DNA of 64,000 nt from Luteibacter sp. dw_328 (lineage in GTDB: Bacteria; Pseudomonadota; Gammaproteobacteria; Xanthomonadales; Rhodanobacteraceae): positions 62,001 to 126,000 of the forward strand of contig NZ_JAAVUW010000006.1 of the NCBI RefSeq assembly GCF_018449605.1, in the 5' to 3' direction. The notes beneath the pieces are model-generated. The model was not told the DNA's origin. It was given only the letters and a program-made list of their open reading frames with translations, and ran no database searches. Each line of letters begins with the position of its first letter. The first letter of the stretch is position 1. Shown here in pieces: positions 38,317-47,464 of this stretch. A program made the translations under genes and the position numbers.

Positions 38317-38322
38317 TTCTCC

Positions 38323-38982
38323 ATGCTGACGAGAAAGCTCATCGAATCCGGCGCGTACCTCGACCACTTCCGCGGCCTCGACCCTGCGATCTGCTGGGAC
38401 GACGAACGTCAGGCGCGCTCGCTTGCCGAGACGCTGGCCGCAGCGCCTTCGCAGGACACCGGGATCTGGATCTTTGGCTACGGCTCGTTGATCTGGAATC
38501 CCATGCTTTGCTTTGACGAGCGTCACTGGGCCACGCTGCCTGGGTGGCAGCGCAGCTTCAGCCTCGGCATGGTCGCGGGCAGGGGGTCGCCGGAGCAACC
38601 GGGCCGGATGCTGGCCGTCCAGCCCGGCGATTCGATCCGCGGTGTTGCCCTGCGCCTGATCGGTGCGCAGGCCCACGATGAACTCCGCCTGCTATGGCGG
38701 CGCGAAATGCCGACGGGCGCCTACCTGCCCACATGGGACACAGCGGTACTCGATGACGGCCGCAGGGTCGTGTCACTCGTCTTCGCTGCCAATGCTGACC
38801 ACCCGATGCACGCGGTGGACTCATCCGTCGCCACCGTGGCGCCCCTCGTCGCAGCGGCGAGCGGCCCTTATGGCAGTAACGCCGAGTACGTACTCCGGCT
38901 AGACGATGAACTGGTCGCCGCGCGGGCGACAGACGCCTATGTGCACTCACTCGCCTCAGCCGTAAGGGCGCTGACGCCTTGA
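38323..38982 (+). CDS. chaC: glutathione-specific gamma-glutamylcyclotransferase
   Basis: Cleaves glutathione to 5-oxoproline and Cys-Gly. It has 219 aa. The substrate loop IFGYGSLIWNPML and the catalytic Glu region LLWRREMPTGAYLPTW are present, together with the YGSNAEYVLRL end. The start is inferred from the ATG next to the shared promoter element; no strong ribosome site is visible. Confidence 0.93.
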   Translation: MLTRKLIESGAYLDHFRGLDPAICWDDERQARSLAETLAAAPSQDTGIWIFGYGSLIWNPMLCFDERHWATLPGWQRSFSLGMVAGRGSPEQPGRMLAVQPGDSIRGVALRLIGAQAHDELRLLWRREMPTGAYLPTWDTAVLDDGRRVVSLVFAANADHPMHAVDSSVATVAPLVAAASGPYGSNAEYVLRLDDELVAARATDAYVHSLASAVRALTP

Positions 38983-39009
38983 CGGCGCGCTGGCGATTGT
39001 CGCCGGCGG

Positions 39010-39066
39010 GGCGCCAAAGAAACGCAAATAGCCGGATTTATCCCGCAGGCCGCGAAAGCCAATCTA
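39010..39066 (+). promoter_or_regulatory. shared promoter element, copy C (RND operon)
   Basis: GGCGCCAAAGA (39010-39020), 11 bp, CCGGATTTATCC (39032-39043), then CAATCT 17 bp after TTTATC. Same word order and spacing as copy B. The adaptor gene starts 128 bp past the palindrome, leaving a leader of roughly 100 nt. Confidence 0.65.
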
Positions 39067-39170
39067 TGCACCGTGAGTCATGACCGTCATGCCCGCGCGC
39101 ATCTCGCGCCCTCTCCGGCCCTGACCGACACGAGCTCTTTCTCTTCCACACACGTTCCTGGAGACACTTC

Positions 39171-40346
39171 ATGACCACCACCCGCAAACGACTTTCCGTT
39201 GCGCTCGGCGCCCTGCTTGTCGTCGGCGGCGCCGCCGGCATGGCTACCTACCACGGTCACGAGGCCGTCGCAGCCGCTCACGCGGACACGGTAGCACCGG
39301 CCACCGAAGTCGACGTCGCCCCCGTCATCGCGCGCAGCATCACCGAGTGGCAGGGCTACTCCGGCCGGCTGCAGGCGGTGGACCGGGTCGACATTCGTCC
39401 CCTCGTCTCCGGCAAGATCGTCGCCGTCAACTTCCGCGACGGGTCACTGGTCAAAAAGGGCGACAAGCTGCTGACAATCGACCCGCAGCCCTATCAGGCA
39501 GAAGTCGAGCGTACCGCGGCGCAGGTTGCCGCCGCCGAAGCGCGCGCTACCTACACCACGACGGATGCGGCTCGCGCCGAGCGTTTGATCGGTAGTAACG
39601 CCATCGCCCGTCGCGATTACGACGAGAAGGTGAATGCCTCGCGCGAGGCGCAGGCTAACCTCAAGGGTGCACGCGCAGCCTTGTCGGCAGCGAGGATTAA
39701 TCTCGCCTACACCGACGTCGTCGCTCCGGTATCCGGCCGCGTGTCGCGTGCCGAACTCACGGTGGGCAATGTCGTCAATGCCGGCGCAACCGGTCCGGTC
39801 CTGACCACGATCGTTTCCGTGTCGCCGATCTACGCGACTTTCGAAGTGGATGAACAGACGTACCTGAGCAACCTTCGCGGCCGCGATGGCACGAAGATTC
39901 CCGTGGCGCTTGGCCTCGCCAATGAGGACGGTTACTCGAAGCATGGCGTGATCGATTCGATCGATAACCAGCTCGATACCACGTCCGGCACGATCCGCGT
40001 CCGCGCGCGCTTCGACAATGCCGATGGTTCGCTCGTACCAGGCCTGTATGCGCGCCTGAAAGTGGGTGCCGGCACGCCGCACGACGCCGTACTCATCGAG
40101 GACGCCGCCATCGGTACGGACCAGTCGAAGAAGTACGTCCTGGTGGTCGGCACCGATAACAAGGTGCAGTACCGCGAAGTGAAAATTGGCGACCTGCACG
40201 ACGGCCTGCGCATCGTTACCGCCGGGCTGAACGCTGGCGATCGAATCGTTGTGCATGGCGTGCAGCGGGTGCGCCCCAGCGATGTCGTCAAGCCAACCCC
40301 TGTCGACATGGGCGCCGCACTCGCGACGGCCCAGGCCGCTGACTGA
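39171..40346 (+). CDS. RND efflux periplasmic adaptor (MexE-like)
   Basis: A 391-aa membrane-fusion protein with an N-terminal export/anchor segment (RLSVALGALLVVGGAAGMATY). Lipoyl-type halves are GYSGRLQAVDRVDIRPLVSGKIVAVNFRDG and LAYTDVVAPVSGRVSRAELTVGN, followed by beta-barrel and membrane-proximal domains. First gene of the pump operon, 14 bp before the permease. Confidence 0.94.
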   Translation: MTTTRKRLSVALGALLVVGGAAGMATYHGHEAVAAAHADTVAPATEVDVAPVIARSITEWQGYSGRLQAVDRVDIRPLVSGKIVAVNFRDGSLVKKGDKLLTIDPQPYQAEVERTAAQVAAAEARATYTTTDAARAERLIGSNAIARRDYDEKVNASREAQANLKGARAALSAARINLAYTDVVAPVSGRVSRAELTVGNVVNAGATGPVLTTIVSVSPIYATFEVDEQTYLSNLRGRDGTKIPVALGLANEDGYSKHGVIDSIDNQLDTTSGTIRVRARFDNADGSLVPGLYARLKVGAGTPHDAVLIEDAAIGTDQSKKYVLVVGTDNKVQYREVKIGDLHDGLRIVTAGLNAGDRIVVHGVQRVRPSDVVKPTPVDMGAALATAQAAD

Positions 40347-40360
40347 CCGGAGCCTATCCC

Positions 40361-43300
40361 ATGAACATCTCCAAATTCTTTATCGACCGGCCGATCTTCG
40401 CAGGCGTGCTGAGTGCGGTGATCCTGCTCGCAGGTGTCATCTCGCTCACCAAGCTTCCGACAGCGGAATACCCCGAAGTCGCACCACCCTCCGTCGTCGT
40501 TCGCGCGCAGTACCCGGGGGCGAACCCCAAGGTCATCGCCGAGACCGTCTCCGCGCCGATCGAGGAACAGATCAACGGCGTGGAAGACATGCTGTACATG
40601 CAGTCGCAGGCCAACGCCGACGGCAACACCGCGACCACGGTGACCTTCAAGCTGGGCACGGACCCTGATAAGGCCGCGCAGCTGGTGCAGAACCGCGTGG
40701 CTCAGGCATTGCCCCGCCTGCCCGAGGATGTCCAGCGCCTTGGCGTGACAACGGTGAAATCGTCGCCCACGCTGACCATGGGCGTGAGCGTCACGTCGCC
40801 GAGTGGAAAGTACGACCTCACCTACCTGCGCAATTACGCGCTGATCAACGTCAAGGACCGCCTCGCACGCGTGCCCGGCGTCGGCGAGGTGGTCATGTGG
40901 GGCGCAGGCGACTATGCCATGCGCGTGTGGCTTGACCCGCAGAAGGTTGCCGAGAAGAACATGACCGCGTCCGACGTGGTCGCTGCCATCCGCGAGCAGA
41001 ACGTGCAGGTCGCGGCGGGCATCGTCGGTGGCGCGCCGATGTCGAAGGACGTGCCGCTCCAGCTCTCGGTCAACGCGCAGGGCCGGCTGAAGACGGAGGA
41101 GCAGTTCCGCGACATCATCGTCAAGAAGAACGCGGACGGTGGAATTACCCATCTCTCCGACGTCGCCCGCGTTTCCCTGGAATCCTCGGAGTTCGCCCTG
41201 CGTGCCCGCCTGGATAACAAGGAAGCCGTGCAGCTGATCATCTTCCAGCAGCCCGGCGCAAACTCCCTGAAGATCTCCGACGATGTCCGCGCCGCCATGG
41301 CGGACATTAAGAAGGACATGCCGGAAGGCGTGGATTACGCGGTGAAGTACGACCCCACGCAATTCGTGCGTGAGAGCATCGATGCGGTTATCCACACGCT
41401 TTTCGAGGCCATCATCCTCGTGGTGCTGGTGGTGATCGTCTTCCTGCAAACCTGGCGCGCATCGCTCATCCCGTTGCTCGCCGTGCCGGTTTCCATCGTC
41501 GGTACGTTCTCGCTGATGCTTGCCTTCGGCTACACCATTAACGCCCTGTCGCTGTTTGGCATGGTGCTCGCCATCGGTATCGTCGTCGATGACGCAATCG
41601 TGGTCGTCGAAAACGTCGAACGAAACATCGCCGCCGGACTGAGTCCACGGGAGGCGACCTACCAGGCCATGCGCGAGGTGAGCGGCCCGATCGTCGCCAT
41701 CGCCCTGACCCTCGTCGCCGTGTTCGTGCCACTCGCCTTCATGTCGGGCCTTACCGGTCAGTTCTACCAGCAGTTCGCCATGACGATCGCCATCTCGACG
41801 GTGATCTCGGCCTTCAACTCGCTGACCCTGTCGCCGGCACTTGCCGCCATCCTCCTCAAGGGACACGACGCTCCCAAAGACTGGCTGACCCGCGGCATGG
41901 ATCGCGTCTTCGGTCGCTTCTTCGCCGGGTTCAACAGGCTCTTCAACCGCGGCTCGGAGGCCTACGGCAAGGGCGTGGGTCGCGCGGTGGGCCGCAAAGC
42001 CCTCATGGTCGGCGTCTACCTGGTATTGCTCGCCGCCGCCGGTGTGCTGGGCAAGACCGTGCCGGGTGGCTTCGTGCCGGCACAGGACAAGGACTATCTG
42101 GTGAGCATTGCCCAGCTGCCCGCGGGCTCCTCGCTGGAGCGCACCGATGAAGTCATCGAACAGATGACTGCCATTGCGCTGAAGGAACCCGGCGTGGTGG
42201 CTGTCCCGTCATTCCCCGGCCTGTCGGTGGCTGGCTTTGCCAACTCGTCATCCGCCGGCCTGGTGTTTCCGGTCCTCGCGCCGTCGAAGGAGCGCGGCGA
42301 CGCTCTCTCGGCCGACAAGATCGCCGCATCGCTCAATGCGAAGTACGCGAGGATCAAGGGTGCGCAGATCGCGACCTTCCCACCGCCGCCGGTCTCTGGC
42401 TTGGGCGCGCTGGGTGGCTTCAAGCTGCAGATCGAGGACCGTGGCGCCCTCGGCTACGAGGCACTGAACGATGCCGTCCAGGCCTTCATGAAGAAGGCGT
42501 CGCAGGCGCCCGAGCTAGGCCCCATGTTCAGTAGCTATCAGATCAACGTTCCGCAGCTCGACGTCAAACTCGATCGCGTGAAGGCAAAGCAGCTCGACGT
42601 GTCCGTGACGGACGTCTTCGACACGATGCAGATCTATCTTGGCTCGCTTTACGTCAACGACTTCAACCAGTTCGGTCGCGTCTACCAGGTTCGTGCGCAA
42701 GCCGACGCGCCCTTCCGCATGAATGCGGATGCCATCGGTCAGCTCAGGACGCGCAATGCGAATGGCCAGATGATTCCGCTGTCGTCGCTGGTCACGGTGA
42801 ATCCCACCTATGGTCCGGATACCGTGGTGCGTTACAACGGCTTCACGGCGGCGGACATCAACGGTGGTCCTGCGCCGGGGTATTCGTCCGGTCAGGCCCA
42901 GGCTGCCATCGAGCGGATCGCTGCCGAGACGCTACCGCGCGGCATACGTTTCGAATGGACCGACCTGACCTACCAGCAGATCATCGCCGGCAACTCGGCC
43001 ATGTGGGTCTTCCCGATCAGCATCCTGCTCGTGTTCCTGGTCCTGGCCGCGATGTATGAAAGCCTCACCCTGCCGCTGGCGATCCTGCTGATCGTTCCCA
43101 TGAGCATCCTGTCGGCCCTTTTCGGTGTCTGGCTCACCGGCGGCGACAACAACATCTTCACCCAGATCGGGCTGATGGTTCTCGTCGGTCTCTCGGCAAA
43201 GAACGCGATCCTCATCGTTGAGTTCGCTCGCGAGCTGGAGATGGATGGCCGAGGCATCGTCGAAGCGGCGATCGAAGCCAGCCGGCTGCGCCTTCGCCCG

Positions 43301-43549
43301 ATCCTGATGACGTCGTTCGCTTTCATCATGGGTGTTATCCCCCTGGTGACATCGACCGGTGCTGGTGCGGAGATGCGTCACGCTATGGGCATCGCGGTGT
43401 TCTTCGGCATGCTCGGCGTCACCCTGTTCGGTCTGATGCTCACGCCCGTCTTCTACGTGCTGTTGCGCAAGCTTGCTGGGAGCAAGCCGCTGGTCGACAA
43501 GCACGGTACCCATACCCACATGCAGCTCGACGCTGCGTCGAAACATTGA
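40361..43549 (+). CDS. RND efflux permease (MexF/AcrB-like)
   Basis: A 1062-aa, 12-helix proton antiporter. It shows NISKFFIDRPIFAGVLS at the start, the helix-4 proton-relay pair in GIVVDDAIVVVENVERN, and the second-half LMVLVGLSAKNAILIVEFARE. The HAE1 family normally exports hydrophobic drugs, solvents or phenolics. The MexEF-OprN analogy is supported by the LysR genes on both sides. Confidence 0.96.
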   Translation: MNISKFFIDRPIFAGVLSAVILLAGVISLTKLPTAEYPEVAPPSVVVRAQYPGANPKVIAETVSAPIEEQINGVEDMLYMQSQANADGNTATTVTFKLGTDPDKAAQLVQNRVAQALPRLPEDVQRLGVTTVKSSPTLTMGVSVTSPSGKYDLTYLRNYALINVKDRLARVPGVGEVVMWGAGDYAMRVWLDPQKVAEKNMTASDVVAAIREQNVQVAAGIVGGAPMSKDVPLQLSVNAQGRLKTEEQFRDIIVKKNADGGITHLSDVARVSLESSEFALRARLDNKEAVQLIIFQQPGANSLKISDDVRAAMADIKKDMPEGVDYAVKYDPTQFVRESIDAVIHTLFEAIILVVLVVIVFLQTWRASLIPLLAVPVSIVGTFSLMLAFGYTINALSLFGMVLAIGIVVDDAIVVVENVERNIAAGLSPREATYQAMREVSGPIVAIALTLVAVFVPLAFMSGLTGQFYQQFAMTIAISTVISAFNSLTLSPALAAILLKGHDAPKDWLTRGMDRVFGRFFAGFNRLFNRGSEAYGKGVGRAVGRKALMVGVYLVLLAAAGVLGKTVPGGFVPAQDKDYLVSIAQLPAGSSLERTDEVIEQMTAIALKEPGVVAVPSFPGLSVAGFANSSSAGLVFPVLAPSKERGDALSADKIAASLNAKYARIKGAQIATFPPPPVSGLGALGGFKLQIEDRGALGYEALNDAVQAFMKKASQAPELGPMFSSYQINVPQLDVKLDRVKAKQLDVSVTDVFDTMQIYLGSLYVNDFNQFGRVYQVRAQADAPFRMNADAIGQLRTRNANGQMIPLSSLVTVNPTYGPDTVVRYNGFTAADINGGPAPGYSSGQAQAAIERIAAETLPRGIRFEWTDLTYQQIIAGNSAMWVFPISILLVFLVLAAMYESLTLPLAILLIVPMSILSALFGVWLTGGDNNIFTQIGLMVLVGLSAKNAILIVEFARELEMDGRGIVEAAIEASRLRLRPILMTSFAFIMGVIPLVTSTGAGAEMRHAMGIAVFFGMLGVTLFGLMLTPVFYVLLRKLAGSKPLVDKHGTHTHMQLDAASKH

Positions 43550-43559
43550 GGAGTACGTC

Positions 43560-45083
43560 ATGAAAGCCGTTTTCATGGGTCGTCTGTTCAAGGGCGCCAC
43601 CGCGGTGGCCGCCACCCTGATTCTCGCCGCATGCTCGCTGGCTCCCGCTTATCACGCGCCGTCTGCGCCTGCGGATGTGGCCTTCAAGGAAGCCTCGCCC
43701 TCGTGGTCGCAGGAAACGGCCACGGCGCTCGACGGCAGCACATGGAAGGCGGCGATGCCGTCGGAAGAGGCGGCGCGCGGTGAATGGTGGAAGATCTTCA
43801 ACGACGCGGTACTGGACAAGCTCGAGCGCCAGGCACTTGAGGCCAATCAGGATCTCAAGGCCGCCGCGGCGCGCGTGAAGGAGGCACGCGCGCTCAACCA
43901 GGTCGCCCGTTCCGCCTACTTCCCTACGGTCGATGCGGGGCTGGGTGCCACCCGGCAACAACCGTCGGCGGCCTCGCAGGGCCTCGCCGATGGCTCACGC
44001 GTCCAGCCGTCGACGGTATATCGCGCCCAGGCCGATGTCTCCTACGAGGTCGACCTGTTCGGCCGCGTGGCCTCCAGCGTGGACGCCGCCAGGGCTGATA
44101 CGCAGCGCAGCGAGGCGCTGTTCCGTTCGGTGCAGCTCGCGTTGCAGGCGGATGTCGCACAGAACTATTTCGCATTGCGTGAGCTGGATGCCGAAGGCGA
44201 GATCTATGCGAATGCGGTCGCCTTGCGCGAGGACAGCCTGAAGCTACTGAAGAGTCGCTTCGCCGAGGGGTACATCTCCGAGGTGGATGTGCTGCGCGCC
44301 GAGTCCGACCTGTCGACCGCACGCTCGGCGGCGATGACGGCGCAGCGCCTGCGTGCCGCATCGGAGCACAGCCTCGCCGTATTGCTCGGCAAGACACCGG
44401 CCGAGTTCACCATGCCAGCCAGTCCGTTGGTGTCGGTGAACCTGCGCATTCCGGCCGGCCTGCCGTCGTCGCTTCTGGAACGCCGGCCGGATATCGCCGC
44501 GGCCGAGCGCGCGATGGCTGCCGCGAACGCGCGGATCGGTGTGGCAAAATCCGCATTCTTCCCATCCCTATCGCTCACCGGCACGGGCGGTTCCGAATCG
44601 TCATCCTTCGGCAATCTGTTCAAGTGGAGTAGCCGATCGTTCCTGCTTGGTCCGCTGACCGGTACTGCGCTGAGCCTTCCGCTGTTCGACGGCGGCAAGC
44701 GCAAGGGCGATCTCGCCAATGCGAAAGCGACCTATGAGGAACAGGCGGCGACGTACCAGCAGCAGGTGCTCCTCGCGTTTCGGGAAGTGGAGGACAACCT
44801 CGCTACCTTGAGAATCCTCGAGGAACAGACCCGGACTCAGGATGACGCCGTCGCGTCGTCCACGAAGGCGGCGTCGCTGCTTCGGGCGCAATACACCGAG
44901 GGTCAGACCAACTACCTGGATGTTCTCGATGCGCAGCGGACCGTGCTGGGCACACGTCGCGACGCGGTGCAGCTGGAGGGGTTGCAGGCCATCGCCACTG
45001 TCAATCTTATCCGCGCCCTGGGCGGTGGCTGGGACGACACGGCGAACCCGGCTCCGGCCGTCACGCCGGTCGCGACACGCTGA
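43560..45083 (+). CDS. RND efflux outer-membrane channel (OprN/OprM-like lipoprotein)
   Basis: A 507-aa TolC-family channel from ATG 43560, with GAGGAG before it. A lipobox ILAAC gives the lipidated Cys. Repeated helical hairpins carry EVDLFGRV, YISEVDVLRAESDL, LLERRPDIAAAERAM and LPLFDGGKR. It starts 10 bp after the permease and ends 11 bp before the LysR gene. Confidence 0.94.
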   Translation: MKAVFMGRLFKGATAVAATLILAACSLAPAYHAPSAPADVAFKEASPSWSQETATALDGSTWKAAMPSEEAARGEWWKIFNDAVLDKLERQALEANQDLKAAAARVKEARALNQVARSAYFPTVDAGLGATRQQPSAASQGLADGSRVQPSTVYRAQADVSYEVDLFGRVASSVDAARADTQRSEALFRSVQLALQADVAQNYFALRELDAEGEIYANAVALREDSLKLLKSRFAEGYISEVDVLRAESDLSTARSAAMTAQRLRAASEHSLAVLLGKTPAEFTMPASPLVSVNLRIPAGLPSSLLERRPDIAAAERAMAAANARIGVAKSAFFPSLSLTGTGGSESSSFGNLFKWSSRSFLLGPLTGTALSLPLFDGGKRKGDLANAKATYEEQAATYQQQVLLAFREVEDNLATLRILEEQTRTQDDAVASSTKAASLLRAQYTEGQTNYLDVLDAQRTVLGTRRDAVQLEGLQAIATVNLIRALGGGWDDTANPAPAVTPVATR

Positions 45084-45094
45084 GGAGCGACGAC

Positions 45095-46006
45095 ATGGAA
45101 CGTTTTACTGCGTTGGAGACCTTCATTCGCATCGTCGATACCGGATCGTTCACGGCGGCGGCCAGGCAACTGGGCATCAGTCAGTCCGGCGCATCCAAAG
45201 CGATGGCGCGGCTCGAGGCGGAACTTGGCGTCCGCCTGTTGCATCGATCGACCCGCAGTATGAGCACCACCGACGCGGGCCGTCGCTTGCACGGGCACGC
45301 CAAGCACGCGCTGGCCCAACTCGAGGACGCACTGTGCGCCGTGCGAGCCGAGGCGCAGCAACTCACAGGCAAGCTCAGGGTGTCGGCTCCGCCGGGGTTT
45401 GCCCGCCGACACGTGGTCTCCGAGTTGCCGCGGTTCCTCGATCACAACCCGGGACTGGAGGTGGAGGTCGTCATGGATGACGCGCTCCACGATGTGGCGG
45501 AGGCGAGGATCGATCTCTGCCTGCGCCACGGTGAGCCAGGGCGGAAGATTCCGGGAAGTCGCCGGATCGGTCTGGGCCGCCGGCTTGTCGTCGGCTCGCC
45601 TACCTATTTCGCCAGTCACGGCGAGCCGCATACACCGGATGAACTCGCGATGCATAGGGTAGTCATCTGGTCGGCCGACAAAGCGTCGAACACCTGGTCA
45701 TTCCACCGTGGCCACGATGTGCAGCATGTCGAATTGAAGGGTCGGCTTCGCGTCGATTCACGCGAAGGCATGCGCGATGCGCTCCTCGCCCAGGCCGGCG
45801 TCGCCGTTATGTCGGAATGGGACGTCGCCTCCGAACTCGCCAATGGTTCGCTTCGCCCCGTCCTGGCGGGCTGGAGCCTGCCGACGGACGAGATCTGGGC
45901 CGTCCCCACGGGCGGTCGCTTGATAAGCCCGGCGGTGAACTCGATCATGTCCTTCATCGAGGCATCCATCCGGCGTTCGACGCCATGCGGGAGCGAGGAC
46001 GAATGA
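45095..46006 (+). CDS. LysR-family regulator, downstream of the pump
   Basis: A 303-aa protein; GAGGAG precedes the ATG. Helix-turn-helix [41 protein letters not shown]. Being cotranscribed with the pump suggests feedback control. Its stop overlaps the methyltransferase start (ATGA). Confidence 0.92.
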   Translation: MERFTALETFIRIVDTGSFTAAARQLGISQSGASKAMARLEAELGVRLLHRSTRSMSTTDAGRRLHGHAKHALAQLEDALCAVRAEAQQLTGKLRVSAPPGFARRHVVSELPRFLDHNPGLEVEVVMDDALHDVAEARIDLCLRHGEPGRKIPGSRRIGLGRRLVVGSPTYFASHGEPHTPDELAMHRVVIWSADKASNTWSFHRGHDVQHVELKGRLRVDSREGMRDALLAQAGVAVMSEWDVASELANGSLRPVLAGWSLPTDEIWAVPTGGRLISPAVNSIMSFIEASIRRSTPCGSEDE

Positions 46007-46887
46007 GTGGCAACGCGAAGGCGGTGGACGTGACGCATGCCCGTGGCCTTGGCCTGGCGTTGGCTGCGCTGGCCAAGGGCAGGGAAGACGATGCCATGGT
46101 CGCATTGACAGCTACCCGGCAGAGATCGTTCATGGCACGCGCGCTGCTCCTATCCCTGGCGGAAAGGCAGGACGCCAACGCCTACGACGCCCCGCGGGCG
46201 TTTGAAGCGTTCATTCGCGGTGGCGGTAACATCGCGCTCTACAGCGCTATGAGCGACATGCTTGCCCGGGTCTACGATCGGTATCGACCGGCGCGCATGA
46301 TCGACATCGGTACGGGTGACGGATTGGCGTTGGTTCCCGCGCTCGCTGCCGCTTCCCATCGCCCGCGGGAGGTCGACGTCGTCGAGCCGAACGAAACGAT
46401 GTTCACGAAACTCGCCGCGCGACTTCCGCTACATGCGGGATACCACCAAGGCTTTGAGGCGTTCGCCGAGAACCTGGGAGCGGACGATCGTTGGGAGCTT
46501 GCGCAGTCGACCTTCGCGCTCCAGTCGATCCCGCCGCATGCACGGATGCCGGCACTCACTCAACTGGCGTCCCACGTGGACCGTTTGGTTATCGTCGAGT
46601 TCGATATCCCGATGTTCGCGGAGGGGAGCATCGACCTGTATGAATCACTGGCGAGGCGATACGAACTCGCTGCCACCGAGCAGGGCGAACATGCGGAGTT
46701 GGTGGCCTCCGGCTTTCTCGCTCCCATGCTGCTCGGCCAGCTTCGTGCGCAAAGCCCCTCGAACTGGGAGCAGCCGGCCGCCGCGTGGGTCGACGAGCTT
46801 CTCGCGAGCGGTTTTCAGGTGGTGGAGGTCGAGCACGTGCACGACTACAGCTGGGCGCCCGCTGTGCGCATTATGGCGGTGCCGTAG
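46003..46887 (+). CDS. SAM-dependent methyltransferase (class I)
   Basis: A 294-aa protein. The SAM-binding motif I is MIDIGTGDGLALVPALAAA, followed by VDVVEPNETMF as motif II. An N-terminal helical region (about 1-75) precedes it. Substrate unknown; in the pump operon it might modify an exported small molecule. It overlaps the 3' end of the convergent cofilin-like gene by 17 bp. Confidence 0.85.
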   Translation: MSGNAKAVDVTHARGLGLALAALAKGREDDAMVALTATRQRSFMARALLLSLAERQDANAYDAPRAFEAFIRGGGNIALYSAMSDMLARVYDRYRPARMIDIGTGDGLALVPALAAASHRPREVDVVEPNETMFTKLAARLPLHAGYHQGFEAFAENLGADDRWELAQSTFALQSIPPHARMPALTQLASHVDRLVIVEFDIPMFAEGSIDLYESLARRYELAATEQGEHAELVASGFLAPMLLGQLRAQSPSNWEQPAAAWVDELLASGFQVVEVEHVHDYSWAPAVRIMAVP

Positions 46888-47413
46888 GTGTTCCGCGACG
46901 AGGGTGGTCGATCTGACGAAGCACGGTGTCGTAGGAGGCTTCATCCGCGGTCGTCGCTTCGACATAGGCGGAAATCCCAGGCAGCTGCCGGCGGAGGTCC
47001 TCATTGCGTAAACCCAGCACGAGCTTGGACCGCATGTCGGCGCCATCTGGGAGCCAGCTTATCAAGACGACCTTCGACTCCGGATCGCCGTTCCTGTCCG
47101 TGAACTGGAAGTCCACGACGTACGACCTGCAATCACGCGTGGGAAATGTCCTGACGAAAAGGTCGAATGCCGCGGGAGTTGCCGTTATGTCCGACTCGGA
47201 CGTGCTGTCCATGACCATCGTTGACTGGGCGTCGTTGAGCCTGAGGGCGATGTACGTGAGCCTGTGCGACGACGTCATCTGCCGGTAGGCTTCGGTCACC
47301 GCCGGGCCCAGCGTAAAGCCTTCCTGGGCGAGGGCCGCCTGGCCAGGACTGAACAGCACGACGACGGCGATAGCCAGTCGACGAATGAAGGCGCGGGATG
47401 CGCGATGCTTCAT
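46871..47413 (-). CDS. exported ADF/cofilin-domain protein
   Basis: A 180-aa protein with AGGAG 7 nt before the ATG. Residues 1-30 are a signal peptide (RRLAIAVVVLFSPGQAALAQ). The mature 150 residues read along the whole length of eukaryotic cofilin (about 143 aa in yeast): RLTYIALRLNDAQSTMVM, FVRTFPTRDCRSYVVDFQFT, SKVVLISWLPDGADMRSKLV, EDLRRQLPGISAYVEATT, then ASYDTVLRQI. The actin-binding helix keeps the R-S-K (R128, K130) and the downstream LRR (140-142) seen in yeast PVRSKMVY...DALRR. The match is from memory of the family, not a search. Export suggests action outside the cell. Confidence 0.88.
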   Translation of the reverse strand: MKHRASRAFIRRLAIAVVVLFSPGQAALAQEGFTLGPAVTEAYRQMTSSHRLTYIALRLNDAQSTMVMDSTSESDITATPAAFDLFVRTFPTRDCRSYVVDFQFTDRNGDPESKVVLISWLPDGADMRSKLVLGLRNEDLRRQLPGISAYVEATTADEASYDTVLRQIDHPRRGTPTAPP

Positions 47414-47464
47414 GGAGTGCTCCTTGCGTTCGCAGCATGTGAAACCTATCCCTGTCCCGTGAGA

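Noticed and set aside
39932-41866. 644-aa open frame on the minus strand
   Set aside because: Antisense to the RND pump genes.
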